Assembly: GCF_037975245.1 (NCBI RefSeq)
Contig: NC_092576.1
Coordinates: 27,479,611 to 27,543,610 of the forward strand
Reading direction: 5' to 3'
From: Apostichopus japonicus
Taxonomy: Eukaryota > Echinodermata > Holothuroidea > Aspidochirotida > Stichopodidae
DNA length: 64,000 nucleotides
A program made the translations under genes and the position numbers. The notes beneath the pieces are model-generated. The model did not search any database and was not told the DNA's origin. It saw only the letters and a program-made list of their open reading frames with translations. Shown here piece by piece: positions 1 through 13,775 of this stretch (within the stretch, counting starts at the first letter, position 1; each line of letters begins with the position of its first letter).

Positions 1-816
1 TGTAGATAAAAGGCACCACAAAAAGATCCGGGACACGAAGACGAAACAACATGTTTCGACTCTCAAACCCTTACGTCGGGACTTTAACTATGGGATTATG
101 CGTTGCGTTGTCAAATAATGTATGACGGGTTCCTTCAAAAGGAAATATATATTACACAAAGTCTTGGTTATCGTCTATGTATTGTGTATCAGAAGATAAC
201 AGATACTACCACGGTCTTATACAAAACGCTTGGATGAACGTTGTCACTCCTTTGAGGAATTATACACTTTTGTATGTGACAAGTACACTGTACAATAACT
301 AATTATCTTCTCTCAGATAAATGTTTAAAACGAAAGGTCCCAACTTCGTTTGGGTTCGAACGTGCTTGAACAATTTACAATAAGTAATAATAATAATAAT
401 AATAAGTAATATTTATAGAGCGCCTAATCAGCAAAGCTGCTCAAAGCGCTTTCCAAATGTAAAACATAAAAACAAATAGTAACAAAAACCTATATATTAA
501 ATATATAGAACCAATAAGTCATAAAAAGTAAAAAAGTCATAAAAGTCATAAATGTAAAAGCCATAAGTACAAAAATAAAAACACCCGTACTCAACGATAA
601 ATAGAAATATACTAAAAAATGAAAAAAAAAAACATCAACGTATATAGTCCAAAACAACTCAGAACTATGTAAATATTAAAATAGTTTAAAAAAGAATACA
701 CAAAAGATTAAATCAAAGTCAATGTTTAAAGTACAAAAACAGTTATTAACCGAATGATTTTACTTTTACAGAAAAACGGAATAGGCGTTCGTAGAAATGG
801 TCATATGAAACATCAC
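1..816. other. intron or flank of the left plexin gene with a repeat tail
   Basis: No coding exon was recognised here, although the plexin gene must continue leftwards because its last visible exon (817-930) ends in a splice donor. At about 378-450 there is a short (TAA)n run followed by a block ending in an 'agcgc' motif, of the type described separately. The rest is AT-rich and unassigned. Confidence 0.4.
378..450 (-). repeat. (TAA)n-GCGC tail of a dispersed LINE or SINE
   Basis: A run of TAA triplets is followed by a block with 'tttatagagcgcc' and 'caaagctgctc'. Similar (TAA)n plus 'tata-gcgc' junctions occur at about 46919-46965, where they form the 3' end of a LINE, and at 49508-49545. 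By analogy this is the 3' tail of a LINE or of a SINE sharing that tail, on the minus strand. No coding part is left. Confidence 0.45.
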
Positions 817-3800
817 CTTTGTAAAATTACAAGTAACAGAAAACTGTGTATCTGTTCCCATAGGTTTAACGATTGCTTCGCTTATAAAAGACATGCCCAC
901 TCCTTTCGCTTTCAATATGCATTGATATTTCTATAAAACAAAACAGAGGAAGACGCGTTAGAATTTGTCTTTTCTCATTTACATAGAAAGTAAGGAATTT
1001 TAGCGTCTCTCCGTCCCACGTCGATGTGTCTTGTAACTTGTAGCAAGTTTATAATGGGTACGGAGACACACACATGATCACAAAATTCGTAAATTGAAGA
1101 ATTATATGTTAGTACAATATGAATAGTCTCGTTGTTTAAATTTGTGTCAAGAATGTGTTTAATGAAGTTAACATAGTTTGATGGAGACAATAGAATATAT
1201 GGAGGCAGGACTCAAATTATGACATTGATATCAATAACAATATCAAAACTCTTCCTGCAAGCAAATTGAACTTACTCTTTCAATTAGGGTTTGAGTCATA
1301 TTCAGATTAACAGCTTTAAGTTCAATCCTTCGCTCCACATCAACGGGGATAAAGATTCTTCCCGGTACGACTCTTGGGCACGATCTACCAGCCTCCTCTA
1401 ACGAACTCTAAAAATAATCAAATGTCGTTGTTGGTACGTTTGACCATCTTTAACAAATGACCAAGACTAATCCAGTATCAGCTTCATATTTCGTCGGTGT
1501 TCAAGCGCAGATAATGGTGGCGGAAACCGGTTTAATCAGGGGAGCGTGACAAAAAATTCAAAGGACAGTAGCATATGTGAATTTGATATGAGCGAGCAAA
1601 CCGCCCAATCACTTTAAAACGGTCCAAAACTGAATCCTCTTTGAATTCTGTATCACAAATTAACTATATCAATATTTGCAAAGAAAACGGTACTTTTTTT
1701 ATAAACTATTTTCGGTTACTTTTTCAACGGAAAAAATCTCAACAAAAATTCCTGTTTAACCCTTTTCATTGCTTCGGTTGAGAAGTGGGGCTTTTGACTA
1801 ACTACAAAACGGGCAATTTTGATATATAATAAAGGATGATTTTGCGGTTTGTCAAAATTCTGGGGGTACTTGACTAGTCCTCTCCCCGTCTCAGCATCCA
1901 CGACCTCTAAATGTTAATTGCTCTAGAAGATTTGATCTGTTTCATGATCAAGGGTGCCCGCGATAGCAGGTAATGGAAAAGATACTGTAACATAATAAGT
2001 TGGCGTGATTTGTTCAGTGAAGAAACAATTATCACATGACCTCTGTGCTGCTAGTTTCAATTTAATGTGACACTGTGGTGGTCATTATACAGTTTGCGTT
2101 TGGGGGAACTACCGACGCTATTATATTTAATAATGGACATGTTTAAATCATTCTCCAACACACGCAAGAGAAGAGGCGTAAGGCTTAGAATATTACATAC
2201 CGGGGTTAAAGCTTTAAATTCACATATGTAAAAGTTAGCCTAACCTTGTTTGAGACATTAATATAATGTTAATGAGGCAGTCCATAGGAAACCAAGCTTG
2301 CCTGCATTAAGATTATTGTTTCTTTTTAGTGTGAACATCGTGAAGATTTAAGATTGGTCTTCTTTACATGGAGACTATCTACGTCTATTCCTTCCATTAT
2401 GATACTTACACTAACATTCAAGCATATTTTAGTTTCACCTCTCGCTTTACAAGATAGGCTGTTGATGCACCAGTCACATTCCCATTTGGTCACGCAATCT
2501 ACACATCTGACGAAAAACAAATACAGTTGTAGTTTATTTTGGAAGACATTGTCAATAAACATTTTTCGATTAAAACAGAAAGAAAACTTTTAAATATAAT
2601 ATCAGCTGTATCGCATCAGTCTAAAATTTTCATTCTTGATGAAAAGGAATGCTTAGAATATTTCAATCTGCAACCCTGCAATCGTCGAGAAGGAAAAACT
2701 GTAGATATTCATTAGAAAACCAGGGCTTTTTGTCCTACGAGTCACGTTACATGCATTGTCAAACATGAAGGCGCTGTTAATATCTTTGGTTTGATACATA
2801 ATGCTATACAACGATTCTAAGACTGATTTCCCCATAACCACTTATTTGTTAGTTCCTTTACGTTCCTCTGGAATTGCTTATTGCCACTCTTTTAATTTTG
2901 TGTAAAATGGAATTTCGTGTGGGTATTCCCTTTGTACAATACAATATGTGCTCTGCAATTGTTTTTATCTTGTAAGGTTCTTCTTTAAACCATCATAGCT
3001 TTCCTTAGTATGTATTGATTAGCAGTCTCCTGATGTGCGTCACAGAAGTTGTTTCCATGTTTAATTCTGAGGTCTCTGGCCGGAATCTTGTATTTCTAGC
3101 CAAACAATCGTCCGTTTTAAAAGCGTGATTTTAGTTACCCTGTCAGGATCCGAAGTTGATTTAACAATTTGTTAGATTTTTACGTAGAATTATATTTCTG
3201 TAAGCAAATTGTGCACCAAAATTACATGGGATGCATATTTAAAAGACTGTCGTAGCTATATACTCACCCCATCACTTCGTTACAATCAACAATGGAAAAC
3301 GTTGTGCCAACAAATTCAATTTCGAAATGTGATGTGGAGAGTGAAAGCACGACCGTTACGGCATCATCTGGTATTAGAAAGGGTAACAAATAACTTAAAC
3401 GATAAACTATCAATATATTGAACTTTACTTATTAAACTTTCTGATAAGTATCAATTGATAAACTAACCCAAATATGGTTTAAGATACTTCAAAACACACT
3501 ACTGTTTGCAAACATACCATGTGGTGGAATAGAAATGTTTCTAAAACCGGGACTGCGACATGACACCTTGTTGTCGTCAATCGTAAACGCCAGAGATGTA
3601 GCTAAGTGACCGTAGTGACATGTGTAAGAGAATCCGATAGCACGAGGCAGCGAAGTAACTCTCATAATGACCTGAGGATAGAGAAGAACAGTAAGAATAA
3701 AAAAAATCTCCTCCACAAATTGAACGGCAGAATATTCAGGTATTTTATAACAAGCTAGATCTACTTACATTTTCGTCGCTTGCGCTATAATGTAGAAATT

Positions 3801-6800
3801 TTGGATGAACCTCTGAAATCGCAACACAAACATCATCTGAAGTATGAAGCCACCTGCGCAATGTATGGCTGTTCTGACACTCAATATACCTTGTACATCT
3901 GATATGGTAGAAAAAACAAAGATAATTTGGGTATTTGTAGTTGCTTACAAAAGCAAAGGTGGTTACAGATGGTTTGAAACAATTTACCATTTTCAATCAA
4001 TTTCAACGGCCACATACACGGAGCAAGGGAGGACATTTAAAAAGGTGGGTGTGGTAGTCGTTTCAAACAAGTATCATTTAACTGGTTTAATTTTGGTATG
4101 ACGTCCTCCTTTCTGTTTGTGTGGCCAGGCTATGTACGTGTTATCGGATGTTTTCAGTTAACCAGAAAAAAAAAGCACATAGATTGTCTTTTACGTTGGC
4201 TATGTACCTGATTTTGCAAATAGTACGTTCTGTTTCAATCACAAAAGACAAACTCAAATTATGAAACAGTCGTTGCAAAAGCAGAAAGTGAGTTTTTCGA
4301 TAGAAATATTGCTCATATTTATAGGAAAGATGGTTAAAATTGAAATTATATACCGAGCATTATTATGGAAGTCCATCATAAATTATATCTTTCGTATAAA
4401 GTTATAATCGAAAATCAAAATAGTAAACTATTATACTGAAACATTGTGATAGTTATTTGGCTTTGCAGATCACAAAGTTATCCGGAGCATTCATCGTGGC
4501 TGGTTTAGTACATTTATTGCTTATAAAATTATTCGTGTTGTTGTCAAAATGCTCAAATATAAAAAACCTAAAGTTTTCCCTGTTCCCAAAACTGACATAT
4601 TGAGATTTTGACTCATCCTTTTATGAGACTAACCTTGGGATCCGATTTGCTTCTAACCCTCAAAGAGTGTGGTACCCCCCTCCCCCAATGTAATTACACA
4701 GGCTTATAGTTATGGCAGGTGGCGATTAATGCCATTCATTTTTATTGAAACAAGTTTGCTTCATGTCGGATAGACTGTAAGGGTGGGTTCATCTGGACTC
4801 TGTTTCAAGTCCGTGATAAGGACACCATACATTTCGAGTCAACAGAAGAAGGGACTCGATAGGTTATCGGATTAGTTTTAGTGCATTTAGATCATATCTG
4901 ACATATAGGTCTGACCTACCTGTTTTCTAATGTACACCAACCGCAATACGGGTCAGTTGCACCAAGTCCTTCATAAAGACAGTCGTTGCAGGTATAGTAT
5001 TTACTACAGTTAGCCACCGCGAGTTTTATCAGCTAAGACGACAGGAAAAAAAGGTATTATGACAATATTATGTTTTCTATGCTGAAAGGGGGCAACACAA
5101 TGAAAGTATACGGAAGCATCGTTATGATTACTCCAAGTAATATAAATGCACGCAGTGCATCATGCAAAGAACGTTTTTTAAAAAGTTTCACTTGAAAACA
5201 TTATTCTATGTCCACCTTAAATATACTATTAGCAGATCACGCTGCAATGACAGCTGACTTAAACAACACTTGCCAAGTATGCAAGTAAACAGTACTCCAA
5301 CGCAAGAAATAACAATATCAGTAATATAAAACCGTTGACTTGCAGGAGGAACGTGTTTGTGTAATATCTGCTGATGGAATTCCTGTAATGGCGATGTCGG
5401 CTTGCAATAATTAGTGATTTTTCACCCTTGCATACATTTTTTGAACTACTGAACTTAACAAATAGTGCATATGGCAGGCTATACCTGTTTTTCAGTTAGG
5501 ACAATGATGGTGTTATTGTCGTTGCTAATCCACGTGTCACTTAACACCGGGTATGGCATATGTATTACCTCGTACAGGACCCCACTGAAGTTAGCGTGCA
5601 TTCTGACCTGTAGATATATCATTGATCATCTTTCGTAAGCTTAATATTGACAAAAATAACTATGAATGTACGTTTTTCCGGCGTTCATTGGCTTTTTGTC
5701 TTAACAAATAATCATTAACTAGGACAAGATGTTCTAGGATGAAATTGTCTAGCATGGTACAGAGAGGTTACAATAAACGAGGCTGATGAAAAGTGAAACC
5801 TATCAACAGTAATCTAGATTAAAGTACTTTGATTGTTTTGTAAATGAATTCATTCGCGACTGAATGGCAAGTGCAGGTATTTGTATTATCAATAGTTACC
5901 AAGTCTCTTGGATATAACACTCATCGAAACTACAAGTGTGAAAAACTAGAGCATAATAATGGCTAATCGGACAAAATTGTGAACAGTTGCCGAACCCTCA
6001 TCAGTCTTAAAGTAGCAACACAAAACTGGTGACCTTATATCTTCTTCACCCCATGATCAATTGCATGTAACCACTTACAAATGTGTAATGCTTAAATCGC
6101 TGACCCAAAAACTGTGTAAGACTAGTGCTGTTTTAATATAAAGACATTAACGCAGATGATTTCCCAACCAATGTAGTCTTACAGAAGTTAAAGGGAAGTG
6201 AATCAGTAACTCATTTATTATTAACTAGTAAATGATATAATCTGTGAGATAATACGAAGGACAAACCTTTATCAAGTGACATTCCTTGGTTCCAATGAAA
6301 GCCACGCTCGATGATATAGAGTTGGTCGGTACTTGGGCAATCAATATAGAGGTAAAAGTCTTTCCCACCTGTTCAAATATCACCTTTCCAATGAGTGCTC
6401 CGAGTTCTGGTTTGCGTTCGGGGTATTTTACCGCAGATGGTTCACCGTTACATGCAAGCCAATGCACCAAACTCGGGTCCCCGCATAGATTGGGATTCTG
6501 GACATATACAAGCAATATCATTTTAATATACCATAGGTTAATGGTCATGTTTTTAAAATTTTGGTAAAATCGACCAGTGGTTAAACTGAAAATGGTAAAC
6601 CGAGCAAGGAGAGGAAGTGTTTTTTACAAAACGATTGTGGTATAAGTTAATAATTCATCATAAGTGCAGTAGTCTTTCTATAATACTAAGCTGGCAACTG
6701 CTTCTCTTCCGCGAAATCAAAGTTTTCTCAGCTCACTCTGTAACAATATATCCACAAGGGTCAAAACAGAACTATAGCTGCAAAAAAGGAGATCAGATTA

Positions 6801-8754
6801 CTACTGATACGATATGTCTATTTCTATTATTGAACTTTCACCCCAACGATGTCTTCTATAGTTATAATTTGTTATAAGCTGCAAAGTAAGAGACCAACAG
6901 TCAGACTGATTTCATTGGGACTTTTCCAAATCAACAGGTAGACCAAGAAGGTTAAGAAGTTGGTACAAATTGCTGGTTATGGTAAGACAGGACTTTACAG
7001 AATGAGCCCAAATTTATACAAGAATAATCAATTTGATTAATTGTGTTTACGCTTTGTGAAATGGTTACTACCAATTTTCATGTAGAAACTCTTCTACAAA
7101 CTGTTTAATTTTGAGTTGTTTCCATATTGAATTTATATTTTTGCTTTTTAATTTTTGTTTAAATTGTTGTTGTTTCATTTCTTGGTATGTTTTATTCTCA
7201 TTTTTTTATTATCTTGTACAAGGCCTTCAGTTTTTTCTCCATTGTTAGATGCTTTAAAGATTTAATTTATTCATACAATTATTAATGTAGGCAGTATTAA
7301 AAGGGATGACTAGATCTACCATTTCACATTGTGATTTTTCTCTGAATTAAATTATATCGAAATAACAAGTAGAGGAATGTGCTTTGCGTTCATTTTTACG
7401 GTCTATAAAATATTGAATTATTGTTTGTAGTTATATTTACTGGAGATGGTATGGAAACTAAAAGCAAGATCGGAATATAGTCAGGCATGCGTTTTTACAC
7501 GTATCCCTTACTGTATTAATATATGCAGCTGTTTGTTTTTGAAGATTCTAGGCCTTAAGTAAACTACAAGAACAAAGTAACGCATTTTAAAAACAAGAGT
7601 AGGGACGCCCAGCTGAACCACACACTTCCTCAATTTAATTAAAATGACAATAACATTGCAAACATTCGCAACTGTACCCACTCGAATTGGTTTCAGTAAC
7701 ACTTTGTTTATAAAAGAATCAAATTAGTAATTACACTTACAGCGTGGCAGCGGCCTCCTTTCAGATAATTAATATGGCTTCCATGATCATCTCCGCATGC
7801 GCATTCAGTTGTCGCTTCTACGAACGCTTGAACAAGGTCCTCCATTTTATACATGCACAGAGCTGATGTGCTGGTTGGGTTAAAATCTGAAAGAGGTTTA
7901 CCATTCTTAACAAATACACCGAAAAGTCGATCGTTGAAAACATGCGCAGCTTTAGCAATGTTGTACAGAGTGTCGTTTGCCCCCCTACATTTCAGTGTGA
8001 TTTCAGTAAATCCAACCAATTCCGAAGATGTGTGATTGTGACATAATCTGCTTAACTTTGGAACGATTGGGCTTACAGACGTCGCATCTTGCATTTGTGA
8101 TGACAAAAAGTACGTGTAGCCACGATATGAAAATACTGCTGCGTATTTGATGTAAAAAATTTCCTGCAGGTCAGTGCCAATCGCCATTGTTCTCCTGTTG
8201 GTCATACGAGGACTCTCGTCGTTTGAGAGAAAATTGACTGAAACTGGATTTCTGATGATAAGGTCGGTATGTTTTATAGTCTGTGCAACATAAAGGGCTA
8301 AGTCAGCATACGTGTCATCTCTATATGTGCCTACTATCCCGACAACAGTCTGATCGCCGAGAGCTCTTGCTAATGAGCACAATTCCTTAATTTCTGTTAA
8401 TTGATACAATCTCCTCAACTGGCATCTTGAATGTTCACCACTGACACAAGTAATAAGCTTGTTCATCGGGTAAGGCGCAATTGTTATGATCTCAGTGACA
8501 TCGTCATCGCGAACGGCCACTTGAGTTAAAATTTCAAAGTGTGTAGATAAATGATATAGAATACCCAGTCCTGCAACGTAAATGCTATTGCTGTCCTCTG
8601 ACACCGTGAAATGGGTCAATGTTGAGTTGAATTTTGCAGATTGAAATAATTCTCGGATGTATGTCTCCAACGCCGTGAAACTTACTTGACTATCGCCTTG
8701 CCTGAAAGATAACATTACCAACAGCAAGCACAGCGTTCCCTGGCGTCTTGCCAT
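817..8754 (-). CDS. plexin-family receptor, 5' part (10 exons, continues off left edge)
   Basis: Plexins are single-pass receptors for semaphorins acting in guidance and cell contact. Exons in transcript order: 8754-7741, 6497-6267, 5607-5485, 5032-4920, 3898-3769, 3671-3518, 2783-2675, 2506-2439, 1397-1276, 930-817. All junctions keep one frame, giving about 726 residues. The start at 8754 opens a signal peptide (MARRQGTLCLLLVMLS). Residues about 25-450 form a Sema domain, including a CQLRRL motif and an end with 'VAFIGTKECHLIK'. A PSI domain follows (NCSKYYTCNDC, then PYCGWC), an IPT-like stretch (SYTCHYG, VSCRSPG), a second PSI (CVTKWECDWC), and a second IPT opening with CPRVVPGRIFIPVDV and continuing at KYQCIL. 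Sema-PSI-IPT-PSI-IPT order is plexin-like and excludes MET, which has one PSI. The Sema domain is divergent, so no class is assigned. Exon 2783-2675 has a weak acceptor. The membrane and RasGAP parts lie outside the window. Confidence 0.85.
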
Positions 8755-11102
8755 CACCGAGTTAATACCGGGGTGAATTCCCAATAAGTGTCTAAGTACG
8801 TCTGTAAAGTAGAAGAAAGAAAGTGTCCGCATCACTTCAATGACGCAATTTGAAAACTTTCATATCTTTTACTTTGACAATATTTGTTTTGAAGGATAAC
8901 GACTTCTGTTGAAAAGTCTGTAGAAAATCACAAATCTAAAATTTCAAACAAAGGAATATATTGTAAAAGCGGCCGCCTCCACGACGTCTCTTTCACCTGT
9001 AGCTCAACTTCCCCAGAAATTACCCCGGCAGATACTATCCGGGGACCCTGAGCCACCGTGCGTTCTTTTACGCTTCCTCAATAAGGTCAACACGAAGTTG
9101 GCCCTTACGTTAAACAAACTTGAAAGTAACGAAAATGTTGTGGGACAGAGATTTTGATTGGTTGAACATCACGCATCACGCGAGCCTTTGGGCGGGACTT
9201 ATTCTTCTTATTATGGGACGATGGAGTTTGAGGGTGGGGGCGTTTATGGACTGGCCGTATGAGGTTTATAAGGTCAGTTGATAGGATGGCGTCGGTGGCA
9301 AGTGAGGAGGTGGGCGACGTGGTGGGGGTGGGGGTTTGGTGGGTGGAGGCGGTTGATTGGATGTTACGGATGAGGCGGAAAATTTCGACATCTTCGTTGC
9401 TGTGCTTTTGTTGTGCCGTTTTAGTGCATTTGGTGTCATTACATTTATGTGGTTTCGCATTGATACGTACAATGTACCATGATACCTTATTTTTATACAT
9501 TGTATAGGCCTACCTCAAATATTCATGCCAACTCAATAATTGATCTTGAAACTTAGTGAGATGCATATCTTTCGCTTTTGCCTCTCTTTCCTCACTGAAA
9601 TAATTGTGACACGATATATGTTGCGTATGCATTAGCAACTACAACACGCTACCAGTTCGTGGTTCCAACACTTAAAGCATTGTTAACTTATTAAAAGTAA
9701 AAAGGCCGTTTCACGAGAAGAAAGTGGACAAGATAAAAACCACCAATCTGTAAACGACAAACTCAAGACAGACTAAACTTTTCATTATCAATGTCTTCTT
9801 GAGTGTGATATTAGTATCATCGAAATTGAGACAAAAACTACCGAATTTGTAAAGTGATGAGAATGCATTCGCTTAGAGTAAGTAAATGAAAACGATCCAT
9901 TAAAGTATTGATTAATGCTTACCTTAAAACTCTGTGCCACGCATCTTACTTCTTAATTTGAAAGTTTATACTTTGACGAGTCTAACCAACCATGCATCAG
10001 TTAAAGCTTTGCATAAATGATCCTACTAACATCAGTTTGCCAAAGTCATTTTGACAATGCTGCAATGGCATTATTTAATCACGCCATAAGAAAGAGTTAA
10101 TAAGTTAATGGCTGACGAAAGCTTTACTTTCGTTAGCAAAAAGGGTCAAGCTGAAAGTATAAGTGCACTTACTTTTCATGGTTGAAAGTGAAATTATGTC
10201 ATTAACAAACAGCAAACAGTGTATATAGTGAGATAAGTTGATTAACTGATTAGGTTTTTTTGTTCTGTATAGTCAGGCAAGTCCAGGGGCGTATTCTTAT
10301 ACAGAGATTCTACGTTTTATATGTCCAATGACTCTATCCATAATAATTTTACCAGACAGGCTTGTCATCTACGTACCCCTTTATGCTCAACTCAACGTCG
10401 TAACCGTGCTTTTCACGTGACCCGCCCTACAGGAACCTAAACGTCACGGCCAAACGGCACTACCAAACCAGCCCACTCTGACAAACAAAACTCAAGTCAA
10501 GCGAGCCAGAAAAAAAAAGTAAAAACGCCCAACGACCTGCAGAGACAAACCCCCATCCACCCACTGGAACATTAAAGAGCCACAAAAGGACGACCAGCAC
10601 GCAGCGAAACGAAACACCCCTCCCCAGCACACCAACCTCCAAAAAAGGCAGCCTCAGATAAACGGCGAAAATCGCATTGAACCTGAAGGCGAATGTCAGA
10701 CTTCACCGCCTCCAGGATTGCCTGCCAACTGGCAAATTTTCCCCTAAAACTATATCACATCTTTTCCTTCAAATATTTAATTTCCTACAGCACAGACACA
10801 AATTATACGGTGCAACACAGCAACAGAACAAACCGGAGGATCTATCCCATTTAATAACAAAGCCCTGTCCTACCGACCAGGAACGGTTACCCGTTAAACG
10901 GTCGGTCCAAGTCTGAAACCACTCTCACATGCTTGAAACAAAGGTAGAAATGCCACAAAACATGAGCAGTACTTTCAAAGCTGTCGTAATAATCGTAGTC
11001 TTACTTCCCGCTCATTGTAGAATGAGCTTCCCGTATTTTTTTTTTAAGTTAAAAGATGTGACGACTCGCGCACAAAGAAACGACTGACTCCGGGAATTTT
11101 AC

Positions 11103-11262
11103 CTAGTTTCGAATGAGGTGTAACAGAAGTGTTAGAAACCACCATCGATCCCAGAAAATACACACACAGCTTGCTACCGTCGGTAATTGACACTAGTGAA
11201 CAGTCTATACATACCGCTACGGTCAATACCCACAACACAGTGTACATAGCAGCGATGGACAT
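11103..11262 (-). CDS. possible first exon of a small secreted protein (tentative)
   Basis: An ATG at 11262 on the minus strand opens a frame beginning MSIAAMYTVLWVLTVAVC, which reads like a signal peptide, and continues for about 53 codons to a donor-like site (ctag|gtaaaa) at 11102/11103. No following exon was found before the plexin gene, and no family is recognised. It may be a chance frame; the opposite strand is also open here. Confidence 0.2.
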
Positions 11263-11394
11263 CGCAGGTCCAGCTAAAGATAACAAGGTATCACGTTTCT
11301 GCATTTTGTATCGACAAGAAGAAAACTTCACTTGCAAGCAACGGAAAGTTAACTATTTCATAGCGCGACACGCGGTGTGGGGCAAGTGTTCAAT

Positions 11395-11790
11395 GCTTTT
11401 AACTACCCAAACCCTAACAAAATAAAATTTAAAAAAGAAATCGTTTTTAGACGGTAAAAAATATGCAATTTATGAAAGCTTTCTGCGTTAATTTATACAG
11501 TCGTGAAAGGGTTGTGACACTCATTAACATTAACAAACGAATAAATTATGTTTTTAGTTTTTATGTTGTGCTGTTGACATTTTGTATTAATTCATACCGT
11601 CGTAAAAGTTATATAAAAAGTTATATAAAAAGTTTTAAAAAGTTTATATATAGATATAGATATATATGTATACATAAAAAATAGGGCATTAGAAATCACA
11701 ATATACAAACACGTCTCACTATACATTGCGTCATGCAAGTTATTGGCACGCTCGTACCTTCTTTTTCAAGTTAGCCGTTTCTAGCTAAAG
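11395..11790 (+). repeat. direct repeat copy 1, upstream of the LRR gene
   Basis: This segment matches 15125-15462 in the same orientation. The best-matching core runs from 'gacggtaaaaa' through 'ctttctgcgttaatttatac' to 'cataccgtcgtaaa'. Copy 1 lies just upstream of the LRR gene and copy 2 about 1.4 kb past its stop, as expected if the LRR gene and its flank were tandemly duplicated and the second gene then decayed. Confidence 0.75.
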
Positions 11791-12260
11791 AACTTTCAGG
11801 TAAGTTATTGATGCTCATTTTCTCTTTTTTTTTGTGTGGTTGTAATCATGTTTACTGGCAAGTCGATTACTATTTCACAATTATTAAAAGCAAATCTAGC
11901 TTCAGTGATCATAGCCAATGTTCGCCTTTCAATAGCAATAACATCGAGAGAGAGAGGACTGTCTAGGGGCAAGTCAGGAGAATGTAAACGAATTAATTTC
12001 ATGAAACTCGCAGCATGCAGATCATTTCAGAGACAGTATTTACAGTTCAGTGGCTCTCTCTCTTACTTTTTCGTAGACGTTCTGAAGTTGCTTGGCATCG
12101 ATAAGTGACATTTGTGCCAGATATTGTTGTAGAAAAAGACGGTTGTGTGCGTTTGATTTGATTGTGTTTCATCTATGGTATAAGCAAAAGTACCCAAATG
12201 ATAGTCTCGTATCATTTGGAAATTTATCAATTTTTCAACCTAGCACGGCGAAACGACAAC

Positions 12261-13706
12261 ATGGAGACGGTAAACATTCAGTTGGCTTTACTGATCCTCG
12301 CGTCCAGTGTCCAGGGGGAACCTTGTCCGCAAACCTGTCGGTGCTCTTACGGTAGTATCTTCTGTGACGGAGACAGAGACAACATCACTACTATCTTTCC
12401 GATAAGCCAATCCTATTCTTGGCCAAGCTCGCTTTTTGTGTCTGATACGGACATTCCAAGTCTTCAGTCAGGACAGATTGTCCTTCCATTTATGCCTAAT
12501 CTTTTCTCGTTGAACCTTCCCCACAATCAAATTTGGGCTGTGAATGAATCGCTGATTGGTAACAATTCACACATCTCCTATCTGAGTCTAACGTACAACA
12601 ACTTGACAAGGATTCCGACGGAATTGCTGCTAGTTCTAGAAGATCTCGAGAGTGTTTACTTAGATTGGAATCAAATCGTGTCTGTGCCACCGTTCGCTTT
12701 CCACATGAACATGAAACTTCTCTCTCTGTCCTTGACGTACAACAAGATACATACAACCACACCTGACTCATTCAGAGGGTTAGAACAGTTAAAAGAGTTA
12801 CAACTGTTTGATAATATCTTAAGCGATTTTCCTCTTGATGAACTTAAACATGGTTCACTTACAAACTTAACGAGTCTACATCTCCACGAGAATGTTATGT
12901 CCAACATAATATTAACGGTTAGTGAATCATGCTTTTCTTTAAGTTCGCTGAGAGTCATTTCCTTCAACTTCAATAGGCTTAATCGTTTAGACAAAAATGC
13001 ATTCTCTGCTTTTAGAAACCTTAACTCTTTCTATGCTCGTGATAACACCATACATGAAGTAGATGATTTGCTGTTTGGAAGTGAACCACATCATTTAGAG
13101 ATTTTGATTTTGCGCAATAATTCCTTAAGTGAAATTCCTACGCAACTACTACTGCATTTGCCTGATCTGCGTTTGTTATCGTTACGCGCGAACAAAATCA
13201 CGTATGTGCCGAAAAATGCTTTCGTAAGTAACGATCGCTTAGCTACCGTTTCTTTGTCACATAACTGGATAGTTTCGCTAGACATTTCATCCCTCCAAGG
13301 ACTAAATAGACTTGACCGGCTTGATCTGCAAGGAAACAACTTGACCAGATTACCCGAGGAGATATTTGACCCTGTCGGGGACTTCGGCATCGACTTGCGT
13401 GATAATCCTTGGTTTTGCGATTGCAAAATTATATTCCTTAAGACCTGGATCTTGAGAAGTCAATATTTTCGACATGAAATGTTATGCACTAATCCGATCG
13501 AATATCGTGGTATAGATGTGAACGCGTTACCGTTTATTCCATGCGTAGCGACGACCAGTAGGCCTACTGTAGTCATGGATACGTCGGTTGCTTTAGTAAC
13601 AGGGAGCTTAGCAAACGACGCACACTATAATAACAGTTCATCAGGCCCTTTATATTTTGCTGTATGTTTTGTTATGTTCCTATTCTTTTCGGTCAGAATT
13701 GAATAG
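12261..13706 (+). CDS. secreted or surface-anchored leucine-rich repeat protein
   Basis: A single-exon frame of 481 residues. The start is the ATG at 12261, giving the signal peptide METVNIQLALLILASS; the open frame extends upstream but without a secretion signal. An N-terminal cysteine cap (CPQTCRCSYGSIFC) follows, then about ten to twelve LRRs with the LxxLxLxxN pattern (for example LSLTYNNLTRIP and LRLLSLRANKITYVP), then a C-terminal cap (NPWFCDCKIIFLKTW with two later cysteines). A Thr/Ser-rich stalk leads to a hydrophobic C-terminus (GPLYFAVCFVMFLFF) ending in VRIE, which could be a GPI signal or a transmembrane segment with almost no tail. No TIR, kinase or Ig domain is present. The layout resembles invertebrate LRR-only surface proteins and lamprey VLRs, but the ligand is unknown. 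Confidence 0.85.
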   Translation: METVNIQLALLILASSVQGEPCPQTCRCSYGSIFCDGDRDNITTIFPISQSYSWPSSLFVSDTDIPSLQSGQIVLPFMPNLFSLNLPHNQIWAVNESLIGNNSHISYLSLTYNNLTRIPTELLLVLEDLESVYLDWNQIVSVPPFAFHMNMKLLSLSLTYNKIHTTTPDSFRGLEQLKELQLFDNILSDFPLDELKHGSLTNLTSLHLHENVMSNIILTVSESCFSLSSLRVISFNFNRLNRLDKNAFSAFRNLNSFYARDNTIHEVDDLLFGSEPHHLEILILRNNSLSEIPTQLLLHLPDLRLLSLRANKITYVPKNAFVSNDRLATVSLSHNWIVSLDISSLQGLNRLDRLDLQGNNLTRLPEEIFDPVGDFGIDLRDNPWFCDCKIIFLKTWILRSQYFRHEMLCTNPIEYRGIDVNALPFIPCVATTSRPTVVMDTSVALVTGSLANDAHYNNSSSGPLYFAVCFVMFLFFSVRIE

Positions 13707-13775
13707 TAAGTATTCAAACACATATCTTCTACAATACGTAGATACTAAAGGAAAACATATAAATTGTGTTTGCTC

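Larger units (their letters stand above)
8755..12260. other. intergenic region between divergent plexin and LRR genes
   Basis: This 3.5-kb spacer separates two genes transcribed away from each other, so it should hold both promoters, but no TATA box or clear regulatory site could be supported. About 9230-9360 is G-rich, with open frames on both strands that look compositional. A possible first exon lies at 11103-11262 and a repeat at 11395-11790. Confidence 0.5.

Noticed and set aside
9105-9507. 131-codon minus-strand frame rich in Pro/Thr and its plus-strand counterpart
   Set aside because: Both strands are open because of GC skew and low complexity; no domain, homologue or splice signal could be supported.
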